Source: an uncultured Erysipelotrichaceae bacterium
GTDB taxonomy: Bacteria > Bacillota_I > Bacilli_A > Erysipelotrichales > Erysipelotrichaceae
NCBI GenBank assembly: GCA_902786245.1
Contig: CADABS010000019.1
Coordinates: 1 to 40,682 of the forward strand
DNA: 40,682 nt
Direction: 5' to 3'
The position numbers and the translations under genes were made by a program. Every line of letters begins with the position of its first letter. Positions within the stretch are counted from its first letter, which is position 1. Positions 15,596-22,132 of this stretch are shown here, in pieces. Below the pieces are notes generated by a model that saw only the letters and a program-made list of their open reading frames with translations, had not been told where the DNA came from and did no database searches.

Positions 15596-16650
15596 ACCTG
15601 CTCCTTTCTGTGCATCCTGCGCATCCGGTTCAGATGCCGTTCAAAACTGCCGTTGTTCAGCACTTCCGCGATCGTATATTGCAGCAGTGAAGATACCGTA
15701 CACGAACGGAACGAAATCATATCGAGGATCTCCTGTGTCCTCTGTTCCGGCAGGATCATATAGCCCGCCCTGACAGAAGACGCAATCGTCTTTGTAAATG
15801 TATTCATATATATAATATGATACACCGGCTCCATCGAAAACAGCGTCGGCCTTGCCCGGCCCGGAGCCGTAAACTCAGAGGCATAGTCGTCTTCGATGAT
15901 CAGCGCATCCCTCTGCACTGCCCACTGCACGTATTCCCGCAGTTTGTTCTCATCCGCTGTATTCATCGAAGGGAAGCTCCGGTACGGTGTTACATGCAGC
16001 ACCGCTGCGTCCGTCTTCTGCAGCGCTTTGGAATCAATGCCGTTTTCCGTCAGAGGCAGCGGATCGACCTTGGCACCGCTGGCCTGATAGATGTTGCGGA
16101 TCTGCGCATAGGAAGGATCTTCGATCCCGTAGACGCAGTCTCTTCCGGCAATCTGCACAACCAGTGAATACAGATACTCCGATCCGGAACCGATGACGAT
16201 CTGTTCCGGTTTTACACTGATATTCCGGCTGCGCAGCAGATATGATGCGATCGCCTGCCGCAGATACAGACATCCCGTTCCTTCCGTCGGTGAAAGGATC
16301 TGACTGCCGTGATCCGCAAGAACCTTGCGTACCGCTCTGGCAAACACCGTATAGGGAAAGCTTTCTTCCTGTGCACCGGAGGATACGGCTGTTTCCGCCA
16401 GTTCCTTTTCCGGCATTGAAAACAGTTCTTCTTTCCGGTAAATGACATAGCATCCGCTGCGCTCACGGGCCTGCAGATAGCCTTCTTCACACAGCAGCGC
16501 ATATGCATGTTCAACGGTGATCGGACTGACGCCTTCCGCCTGCGCCGTTGCGCGTTTGGACGGCAGCCGCATACCGTATGCATATGCCCCCTGCACGATT
16601 TCATTCCGCAGTTTTCTGTATATACGAAGATATTCCGCTTCTCTTTTCAT
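15592..16650 (-). CDS. MocR-type GntR/aminotransferase regulator, C-terminally short
   Basis: This 352-residue protein has an N-terminal GntR winged helix (LRIYRKLRNEIVQGAYAYGMRLPSKRATAQAEGVSPITVEHAYALL, about 8-54) followed by a fold-type I aminotransferase-like domain (IVIGSGSEYLYSLV, IEDPSYAQIR, IIEDDYASEF) with the PLP lysine in NTFTKTIAS (K287). MocR proteins are usually about 450-480 residues. This one stops at FERHLNRMRRMHRKEQV, where the C-terminal small domain normally begins. Its stop overlaps the next gene's start, so the truncation is fixed, not a window effect. A much longer upstream open frame runs antisense to the CapA gene and is rejected: the start at 16650 coincides with the conserved N-terminus. 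Regulators of this family often control PLP, GABA or amino-acid genes; the target here is probably the adjacent cupin gene or the divergent capA. Confidence 0.88.
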   Translation of the reverse strand: MKREAEYLRIYRKLRNEIVQGAYAYGMRLPSKRATAQAEGVSPITVEHAYALLCEEGYLQARERSGCYVIYRKEELFSMPEKELAETAVSSGAQEESFPYTVFARAVRKVLADHGSQILSPTEGTGCLYLRQAIASYLLRSRNISVKPEQIVIGSGSEYLYSLVVQIAGRDCVYGIEDPSYAQIRNIYQASGAKVDPLPLTENGIDSKALQKTDAAVLHVTPYRSFPSMNTADENKLREYVQWAVQRDALIIEDDYASEFTAPGRARPTLFSMEPVYHIIYMNTFTKTIASSVRAGYMILPEQRTQEILDMISFRSCTVSSLLQYTIAEVLNNGSFERHLNRMRRMHRKEQV

Positions 16651-16656
16651 ATATCC

Positions 16657-16665
16657 ATCATAACA
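16657..16665 (-). promoter_or_regulatory. Extended -10 of the MocR gene, six bases from its ATG
   Basis: The minus strand reads TGT-TATGAT (16657-16665 complement) with exactly six bases (16651-16656) before the ATG at 16650. The start site (about 7 nt after the -10) would fall on the A of the ATG. No Shine-Dalgarno is present and no good -35 is seen. Confidence 0.5.
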
Positions 16666-16697
16666 GTTTTGCGCAGAACATAGAAACCTGGCGGGTA

Positions 16698-16728
16698 TTG
16701 GCAAGGTCTGCATCGCGCGTGATACAAT
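16698..16728 (+). promoter_or_regulatory. Promoter of the CapA-family gene, six bases from its ATG
   Basis: TTGGCA (16698-16703) and an extended -10, TGA-TACAAT (16720-16728), are spaced 19 bp. Six bases (16729-16734) separate the -10 from the ATG at 16735, so the mRNA is predicted to be leaderless. An in-frame TGA at 16720-16722 excludes an earlier start. Confidence 0.55.
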
Positions 16729-16734
16729 GCATAT

Positions 16735-17940
16735 ATGAAAAACAGAAAAATGCGTCCTTTTGTGAAATATCTCCTGATCATTCTGATCCCGTCCCTGTGC
16801 ACAGTCCTGGCGGATACTGCACTCCGGCCTTTCCTGCGCCCTGAAACCGAAGAACCGCAGGAAGAAACCGCCGAAGAACCGGCTGAACCGGAAAAACCCG
16901 TTACCAGTACATTGTCCCTGTATATGATCGGCGATGCATTGGTACAGACACCCAATGACTGGGATGCCGAAAGAGAAGACGGAACCTATGACTGGAGTTC
17001 CCAGATGGACGGCATCGCAGATATCGCTTCTTCGTACGATCTGGCTTTCTATAACCAGGAATGCATCCTTGGCGGAGACTACCTGGGCATGACCAGCTTC
17101 CCCCATTTCAACTGTCCGCAGTCCTATGGCGAATACATGGTTTCCAAAGGCTTCAATCTGGTCTCTGTCGCAAACAACCATTCCCTGGATAAAGACGCGG
17201 AGGGATGCATCAATTCCCATGCTTTCTGGGAAGAGCAGAAAGACGCTGTCACCTCCGGCATCAATATGTCCTGGGAAGAAAGACAGGCCGTACCTGTCTA
17301 TGAAAAAAACGGCATCACCTATGCCTTTACCGCCTGGACCTATGATACAAACGGATGGCTGCCGCCGGAAGGAATGGAATATCTGGTCAATACCTACAGA
17401 GGCTCGGAAGAAGAACTCCTGCAATGGGTCCGCACCGCAGATACAAAAGCGGACTTCGTCATCGTATCCATGCACTGGGGCACCGAATACACCCACCAGC
17501 CCGATGAAGAACAGCTCCGCCTGGCCCAGCAGCTCGCCGATGCCGGTGCTGATGTGATCATCGGCAACCATGCCCATCATACCCAGCCCATCCAGTGGCT
17601 CAATGACGGAAAAACAATCTGTTTCTATGCCCTCGGCAATATGCTCAGTGCCCAGACCTATGAAGGGATCTGCACCTGGGAAGAACTCAACACCGGCATT
17701 GCCGCTTCCCTGGTCATGGAAAAGACCGAAAATCCCGACGGTACCGTCACTAAGCAGGTCAGAGATGTCAGAGCAGATCTGATCTTCACCTATAACACCG
17801 AAGTCTATACGCACATGTTCTCCGTTTTCTACAAAGACCTGACCGAAGAAATGATGCCCGGCCATGAAGACTGGTACCAATGGCATATCGATAACGTCAT
17901 CCATGCCATGGATCCTTCCATTCATGTCGGTCTGCAGTGA
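16735..17940 (+). CDS. CapA-family (PGA_cap) metallophosphatase-like protein, membrane anchored
   Basis: This 401-residue protein has an N-terminal signal anchor (about 10-28), then a Glu/Pro-rich linker (36-55), then a CapA/PGA_cap domain: LYMIGDALV (D67), NQECILGG, NLVSVANNHSLD, FVIVSMHWGTEY and DVIIGNHAHHTQP. These correspond to the metal-binding motifs of calcineurin-like phosphoesterases. CapA-type proteins are linked to poly-gamma-glutamate capsule synthesis, but lone CapA-family genes are common in Firmicutes and their substrate is mostly unknown. No capB, capC or capE is adjacent, so capsule synthesis is not implied. The catalytic domain is expected outside the membrane. It is divergent from the MocR gene and abuts the EamA gene tail to tail. 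Confidence 0.85.
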   Translation: MKNRKMRPFVKYLLIILIPSLCTVLADTALRPFLRPETEEPQEETAEEPAEPEKPVTSTLSLYMIGDALVQTPNDWDAEREDGTYDWSSQMDGIADIASSYDLAFYNQECILGGDYLGMTSFPHFNCPQSYGEYMVSKGFNLVSVANNHSLDKDAEGCINSHAFWEEQKDAVTSGINMSWEERQAVPVYEKNGITYAFTAWTYDTNGWLPPEGMEYLVNTYRGSEEELLQWVRTADTKADFVIVSMHWGTEYTHQPDEEQLRLAQQLADAGADVIIGNHAHHTQPIQWLNDGKTICFYALGNMLSAQTYEGICTWEELNTGIAASLVMEKTENPDGTVTKQVRDVRADLIFTYNTEVYTHMFSVFYKDLTEEMMPGHEDWYQWHIDNVIHAMDPSIHVGLQ

Positions 17941-18807
17941 TCAGAGATTCAGCAGAATGATCGCCGTCAGGATCAGCGTCAGCGCCGCTGTCTGTCTTCT
18001 GTCCAGATATTCTTTGAACAGCGGAATACTGATGACCGTCACCAGCAGGATCGCCCCGGCAGAAAATACCGGATAGGCAACCGTTGCCGGAATGCCGTTC
18101 AGCGCCTTCAGCAGAAATACAGAAGAGAAATAATTCGGAACACCGACCAGGATCCCTGCCGCCAGTGAGCGCAGGGATGTTTTCTTTCCGGTCTTCCTGC
18201 CTTCCTGCACAAGCAGAAACAATGTCAGAACCGAAGCACAGAAGAATATAAAGAAGAAATAGGCAGCGTCTTCGCTGCGGACCCCGTATACGTCATAGAT
18301 CTTTGCCATGGAATCCGAAAGCCCGCCGGTCAGAAGAACAATGAGCAGAAAGCCCAGATCAAACTGCATGGATTTCAGATCCGTTTCTTTATTCTGCGAA
18401 AAGATCCAGACCGCCGCGATGACCATGACCATGCCGGATGCCTGCAGAATCCCCGGCCGCTCATGGAAAACAAGAATACTGATGGCCAGAGGCACCAGCA
18501 GACCGAGTTTGGAAAACGCCGATGTCAGGATAGCACCGCTGCTCTGAATACTGCTCTGCATGCATACAAGAGACAGGACATAGAGAATTCCTCCGGATAT
18601 ACCGCAGAGAACTGTCACCGGCTCTGCATGCAGGATCAGTCCCCGGTCCGGCAGAAGCAGAAAGCCGATACACGTACAGATCAGATAATTGCCCAGGATC
18701 ATACCGTAGCGGTTATCCTGGGAAGAGCGGAACAGACGCAGCACGACCGCCATCGATGCACTGCACAGAATTGCCGAAAGAAGATATAAGCCGGATGTCA
18801 GATTCAT
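17941..18807 (-). CDS. EamA/DMT-superfamily transporter
   Basis: This 288-residue protein has about ten hydrophobic helices arranged as two five-helix halves, the usual EamA/DMT layout (first half from LYLLSAILCSASMAVVL, second half from LGFLLIVLLTGGLSDSMAK). A helix-ending block typical of the family (ILVFHERPGILQASGMVMVIAAVW) closes the first half, and IPLFKEYLDRRQTAALTLILTAIILL closes the second. The start is set at 18807, where GGAG lies 7 bases upstream; the frame could extend 20 codons but without a site. The substrate is unknown (family members export amino acids, nucleosides or other metabolites). Its stop is adjacent to the CapA stop, with no hairpin seen between them. Confidence 0.85.
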   Translation of the reverse strand: MNLTSGLYLLSAILCSASMAVVLRLFRSSQDNRYGMILGNYLICTCIGFLLLPDRGLILHAEPVTVLCGISGGILYVLSLVCMQSSIQSSGAILTSAFSKLGLLVPLAISILVFHERPGILQASGMVMVIAAVWIFSQNKETDLKSMQFDLGFLLIVLLTGGLSDSMAKIYDVYGVRSEDAAYFFFIFFCASVLTLFLLVQEGRKTGKKTSLRSLAAGILVGVPNYFSSVFLLKALNGIPATVAYPVFSAGAILLVTVISIPLFKEYLDRRQTAALTLILTAIILLNL

Positions 18808-18834
18808 CTCATTTCTCCAATGCACATGTCCTGT

Positions 18835-18842
18835 ATTATCGC
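18835..18842 (-). promoter_or_regulatory. -10 region of the EamA gene
   Basis: The minus strand reads TGC-GATAAT, an extended -10, about 28 bases before the EamA ATG. A weak -35-like TTTTCA lies 16 bp upstream. Confidence 0.4.
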
Positions 18843-18854
18843 ATATTCCTGCCA

Positions 18855-18881
18855 AATGAAAAGCCACGTTCTCGCATGGCT
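18855..18881 (-). terminator. Terminator of the gpx-ohrR operon
   Basis: On the minus strand AGCCA and TGGCT (18877-18881 and 18862-18866) pair around a 10-base loop, followed by TTTTCATT. It lies a few bases past the ohrR stop and before the EamA promoter. Confidence 0.65.
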
Positions 18882-18884
18882 TCT

Positions 18885-19319
18885 TTATTTCTGATTCATC
18901 AGTTTATACAGCAGGGTGTACAGCGCTCCTGCTTCTTCCACAGACAGAGCGATACAGCTGCCGATCTCAGAAGGGATATTCTTTGCTTTTTCCCTGAGAT
19001 CCATTCCCTTCTCCGTCAGATGAACGATCACGACTCTCTCATCGCTGCCGGAACGTTCCCTGGTCAGAAGCCCCTGCTGTTCCATTTTCTTCAGCAGCGG
19101 CGTTACCGTGCCGGAATCAAGAAACAGCTTTTCACAGAGTTCCGATACCCGCAGGCCGTCCTGTTCCCACAGTACCAGCATGACCAGATACTGCGTATAT
19201 GTCAGTCCGAGCGGCTTGAGAATCGGTGTATACTTCTGCGTGACAGCTCTGCTTGCGGCATACAGCGGGAAACAAAGCTGATGATCCAGCCGCAGCTGCT
19301 CATATTCATTTTTCTTCAT
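18885..19319 (-). CDS. ohrR: MarR-family organic peroxide sensor, OhrR type
   Basis: This 144-residue winged-helix repressor has the N-terminal block LDHQLCFPLYAASRAV, with a cysteine at position 16 that matches the peroxide-sensing cysteine of OhrR (Cys15 in Bacillus subtilis). It also has the MarR recognition region VSELCEKLFLDSGTVTPLLKKMEQQGLLTRERSGSDERVV, including the wing DERVV. Oxidation of the sensor cysteine releases DNA in this family. The gene lies 21 bases after the peroxidase gene and has its own strong site (GGGAGGTGGGC). A perfect inverted repeat over the operon promoter is the obvious operator, implying autoregulation. Here the controlled enzyme is a Gpx-type peroxidase instead of the usual Ohr. 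Confidence 0.9.
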   Translation of the reverse strand: MKKNEYEQLRLDHQLCFPLYAASRAVTQKYTPILKPLGLTYTQYLVMLVLWEQDGLRVSELCEKLFLDSGTVTPLLKKMEQQGLLTRERSGSDERVVIVHLTEKGMDLREKAKNIPSEIGSCIALSVEEAGALYTLLYKLMNQK

Positions 19320-19340
19320 TGCCCACCTCCCGTACCTATT

Positions 19341-19886
19341 TTACAGCAGCGCTGCTACCTTTGATTCAACATCCTTCATGTTCTCGGTCGGTTCAAACCG
19401 GTCGACAACATTTCCGTTTCTGTCCACAAGGAACTTCGTGAAGTTCCACTTGATGGCCGGATTGTTCTTGTAATCCTTATCGATCTTCTTCATCATGACA
19501 CCGAATGCCAGTGCCTTGGGTCCTTTGCCGAAACCCTTGAAGCCCTGCTGGCTCTTCAGGTATGTGTACAGCGGCAGTTCGTTTTCGCCGTTGACCTCAG
19601 ACTTCTTCATCTGTTCGAATTCCGTATTGTATTTCAATGTGCAGAATTCATGAATCTCTTCATCTGTACCGGGTGTCTGTCCGGCAAACTGATTGCAGGG
19701 AATATCGATGATTTCCAGGCCCTGTTCATGATATTTGGAATACATATTCTGCAGATCCTCATACTGCGGTGTAAATCCGCAGCCGGTAGCGGTATTGACA
19801 ATCAGGAGAACTTTGCCTTCAAAATTCTTCAGCGGAACTTCGTTTCCTTTTCTGTCAAGAAGTGTATAATCGTAAATCTGTGCCAT
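19341..19886 (-). CDS. gpx: Glutathione peroxidase family thiol peroxidase
   Basis: This 181-residue thioredoxin-fold peroxidase has the peroxidatic cysteine in NTATGCGFTPQY (C36; cysteine, not selenocysteine), the partner block IIDIPCNQFAGQTPG with the catalytic glutamine, and WNFTKFLVDRNGNVV with the catalytic tryptophan. A further cysteine in EFCTLKYNTEF occupies the place of the resolving cysteine of two-cysteine Gpx enzymes, which use thioredoxin as reductant; this fits a bacterium unlikely to make glutathione (inference). The start is the ATG at 19886: GGGG is 7 bases upstream, whereas the ATG two codons earlier is too close. It is the first gene of the OhrR-controlled operon. Confidence 0.95.
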   Translation of the reverse strand: MAQIYDYTLLDRKGNEVPLKNFEGKVLLIVNTATGCGFTPQYEDLQNMYSKYHEQGLEIIDIPCNQFAGQTPGTDEEIHEFCTLKYNTEFEQMKKSEVNGENELPLYTYLKSQQGFKGFGKGPKALAFGVMMKKIDKDYKNNPAIKWNFTKFLVDRNGNVVDRFEPTENMKDVESKVAALL

Positions 19887-19909
19887 GTACATACCCCTTT
19901 ATTTTTTAC

Positions 19910-19944
19910 AATTATATTGTATTCAATATAATTATGCGTGTCAA
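19910..19944 (-). promoter_or_regulatory. Promoter and OhrR-type operator of the gpx-ohrR operon
   Basis: On the minus strand TTGACA (19939-19944) and TACAAT (19916-19921) are spaced exactly 17 bp, a near-consensus promoter. A perfect 10-bp inverted repeat with a 4-base centre (AATTATATTG / CAATATAATT, 19910-19919 and 19924-19933) covers the spacer and -10. The overlapping TACAAT-TAT-ATTGTA is close to the AT-rich palindromes bound by OhrR. Repression by blocking RNA polymerase is the simple reading. Confidence 0.85.
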
Positions 19945-20034
19945 CCGCAAAAGACCCTCCTGAACAAATTTTGACAAATCAGGCCACATGAATGAGTTTT
20001 CATTCGTATGAAAATGAAAAAACCTCTGAAAAGA

Positions 20035-20062
20035 CTTGTAATTCGTTCCAAGACAGTATAAA
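20035..20062 (+). promoter_or_regulatory. Putative promoter of the 100-residue protein gene
   Basis: CTTGTA (20035-20040) and TATAAA (20057-20062) are spaced 16 bp, 31 bases before the ATG. Upstream, a perfect 6-bp inverted repeat (GAATGA / TCATTC, 19990-20005) could be a regulator site. Nothing else is recognisable in 19945-20034. Confidence 0.4.
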
Positions 20063-20093
20063 ACATACGTGGTAAAGTCTGGAGGACACGTAT

Positions 20094-20396
20094 ATGGATA
20101 GCAATAAGGAAAAAGTAACGATGGTTGCCGAGACACAGGGTTATGCAAATGTTCATACCGGCGATTGTCTGAAGCTTACGATTGAGCATGGCAAATACAA
20201 ACTCGTCAACGAAAGAGGAAGAACAGTTTCAGAAGATCTTTCCGTGAATGTATCTCCTGAAAGCGCAGCGCACCTGGCTTTCAACAATGCGAAATTCATC
20301 ATTGCCAAGACAGAGGGCAACGTATTCAAAGCATACATCAGCGATTCATTCACAGCCATTCAGCCGAAGCAGACAGAATGGAATGCACTGAACTGA
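20094..20396 (+). CDS. Small soluble protein of unknown function
   Basis: This is a 100-residue protein with no signal peptide or membrane segment. It looks mostly beta with short helices (LKLTIEHGKYKLVNERGRTV, then SPESAAHLAFNNAKFIIAKTEGNVFKAYISDSF). The gene is well formed: GGAGG lies 8 bases before the ATG, a plausible promoter precedes it, and a strong terminator follows 28 bases after the stop, so it is monocistronic. I do not recognise the family. It sits divergent to the peroxide operon with 207 bases between, but nothing ties the two functionally. Confidence 0.75.
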   Translation: MDSNKEKVTMVAETQGYANVHTGDCLKLTIEHGKYKLVNERGRTVSEDLSVNVSPESAAHLAFNNAKFIIAKTEGNVFKAYISDSFTAIQPKQTEWNALN

Positions 20397-20424
20397 TTGA
20401 TTATATTCAGAACCGAAACATGCG

Positions 20425-20445
20425 GCCGGGAAAATCCCGGCTTTT
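20425..20445 (+). terminator. Terminator of the 100-residue protein gene
   Basis: GCCGGGA (20425-20431) and TCCCGGC (20435-20441) form a 7-bp stem with a 3-base loop followed by TTTT. Confidence 0.85.
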
Positions 20446-20551
20446 CATTTATCCTCCGGGATACCTGTACATACAGTCCGGCAGCGATGATCCGCATCCA
20501 GAACTTTTTTGTCATGCATTTTCTGTATGCAAAGCCATTTAATAAACATCT

Positions 20552-20580
20552 TTTACATGCTTGTGATGACAGCGTAAAAT
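20552..20580 (+). promoter_or_regulatory. Promoter of the serine hydrolase gene
   Basis: TTTACA (20552-20557) and TAAAAT (20575-20580) are spaced exactly 17 bp. The start codon is about 92 bases downstream, leaving a leader of roughly 85 nt with no riboswitch I can recognise. Confidence 0.6.
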
Positions 20581-20672
20581 AAGTACAGATAAAGCGGGAA
20601 ACCGGCTGTATGCCTGAAGAATCAAATCTGCGCCCGGCATCCCGACCGTATCAGACAAGGAGGAGAAACCGC

Positions 20673-22034
20673 ATGTACAGTTATAAAACATATACCGTCA
20701 TTACCGATAACGGCCCTTATATTGCCAAGCTGATTCTGAATGCCCCGGAAAAACTGACTGCCCCGCAGATCAGCCCGGATACCTTCAGTGTCTATGTCGA
20801 AAGAAAAAACCCGGAAACCGGTGAAATCTTCATGGCCTCGAAGGAATGGCTCGGTCCGAAAATCTATCCTTCCAAGGGATACCGGACAGTTTCAAAAGCA
20901 TATCCCTGCGACGAAACGGGAAAACAGGTATTTGAATCCGGACAGATCGCACTGGAAATGCCGTATGGCCCGGGATATCCGACCGGGTACTCCCAGGCAG
21001 CTCTCCGCAATCATCTGAACGAATTCCTGCGCTGCGAATACCGTGTGACCCAGGTAAAGGAAATCAGCGCTCCCATTCCCTTCAGCGGATGGATCTTCGA
21101 TGAATCTGACGGCGATATCTGCCCGCAGCTGCAAGGATGGACGAACAGCCGTTCCCATGACCGGAACATGCCTTTGGGCTACGGATATTACACACCGGAC
21201 AGAAAAGCAGGAGAAAAACTGCTTCATTCTCTCGACTCCGGTTTCGGAAATGAATGGACACATGAACTGCCCGAAAAACTGCCTCTGGTCATCTGGCTTC
21301 ACGGTCTCGGTGAAGGCGGAAGCGATCCCACAGTTGCCTATACCGGAAACAAGGTTGTCAATCTTTCCTCTGCGGATATCCAGCGCAAATTAGGCGGTGC
21401 CGCATACATTCTCTGTCCGCAGTGCCCTACCTACTGGATGGATTACGGCTCCGGAAAGAAAAAGCAGCCGGAAAAAGAGGGTGTCGAAAGCATTTATACC
21501 GAAGCGCTGAAATCGCTGATCGATGAATTCCTGGAACTGCACCCTGATATCGACCGCGACCGTATCTATATCGGAGGATGCTCCAACGGCGGCTTCATGA
21601 CAATGCGCATGATTGTCTCCTATCCGGACTTCTTTGCGGCAGCCTTCCCGGTCTGCGAAGCATTCCGTACTTCCGCTCTGACCGGACAGGACCTGCAGAA
21701 TCTGAAACACCTTCCCATCTGGTTCACCAATGCCCAGGACGATCCCCTCGTACCGCCGGACGGACTGTGCCTGCCGACATACCGGAAACTGAAAGCCGCC
21801 GGCAATCAGAATGTCCATGTATCCCTGTTTGAAAACATCACGGATCAGTCCGGTCTCTTTAAAGACGATGAGGGAAAACCTTACCGCTACAACGGTCATT
21901 TCTCCTGGGTTCATGTTTACAATGACTTCTGCGAATACGACCTGGACGGTTCCCGTGTCTTCGAAGACGGACGCCCGGTAACGCTGTGGCGCTGGATCGG
22001 AAAGCAGTCAAGAAAGAAACAGAAAAACGCATAA
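20673..22034 (+). CDS. Alpha/beta-hydrolase, prolyl-oligopeptidase/esterase family
   Basis: This is a 453-residue hydrolase without a signal peptide. The N-terminal ~190 residues are beta-rich and precede the hydrolase core, like the Ig-like domain of PHB-depolymerase/prolyl-oligopeptidase-type esterases. The core begins LPLVIWLHGLGEGGSDP (oxyanion loop) and holds the nucleophile S304 in GGCSNGGFMTMRM, acid D356 or D357 in NAQDDPLVPPDG, and H409 in NGHFSW, a complete Ser-Asp-His triad in the correct order. The ATG at 20673 follows AAGGAGG by 9 bases; an upstream extension of 21 codons is arginine-rich, lacks such a site and is not used. Esterases of this kind cleave feruloyl, acetyl or peptide bonds; the substrate is open. 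Monocistronic. Confidence 0.82.
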   Translation: MYSYKTYTVITDNGPYIAKLILNAPEKLTAPQISPDTFSVYVERKNPETGEIFMASKEWLGPKIYPSKGYRTVSKAYPCDETGKQVFESGQIALEMPYGPGYPTGYSQAALRNHLNEFLRCEYRVTQVKEISAPIPFSGWIFDESDGDICPQLQGWTNSRSHDRNMPLGYGYYTPDRKAGEKLLHSLDSGFGNEWTHELPEKLPLVIWLHGLGEGGSDPTVAYTGNKVVNLSSADIQRKLGGAAYILCPQCPTYWMDYGSGKKKQPEKEGVESIYTEALKSLIDEFLELHPDIDRDRIYIGGCSNGGFMTMRMIVSYPDFFAAAFPVCEAFRTSALTGQDLQNLKHLPIWFTNAQDDPLVPPDGLCLPTYRKLKAAGNQNVHVSLFENITDQSGLFKDDEGKPYRYNGHFSWVHVYNDFCEYDLDGSRVFEDGRPVTLWRWIGKQSRKKQKNA

Positions 22035-22063
22035 AAACAAATGCATTCCGGATCTGCCGGAAG

Positions 22064-22089
22064 ACAGGGTATGATGTACCCTGTTTTTT
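22064..22089 (+). terminator. Terminator of the serine hydrolase gene
   Basis: ACAGGGTA (22064-22071) and TACCCTGT (22077-22084) form an 8-bp stem with a 5-base loop, followed by six Ts. Confidence 0.9.
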
Positions 22090-22102
22090 AATCCGTCAGC
22101 GC

Positions 22103-22132
22103 AAAAGAAAAGACAGGAGAACATCCCCTGTC
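22103..22132 (-). terminator. Terminator of the trxB-like/cation-efflux unit
   Basis: On the minus strand GACAGG and CCTGTC (22127-22132 and 22112-22117) pair, with TTTTCTTTT after the stem. The hairpin includes the stop codon of the cation-efflux gene. It forms a back-to-back pair with the convergent terminator at 22064-22089. Confidence 0.75.

Noticed and set aside
16651-17925. Long N-terminal extension of the MocR frame (777 residues in total) antisense to the CapA gene
   Set aside because: The CapA gene on the other strand has clear domain motifs, and the MocR N-terminus at 16650 matches the GntR fold; the extension is a shadow frame.
16735-17940. Capsule (poly-gamma-glutamate) operon
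   Set aside because: Only a CapA-family gene is present; capB, capC and capE homologues are absent, so capsule synthesis cannot be claimed.
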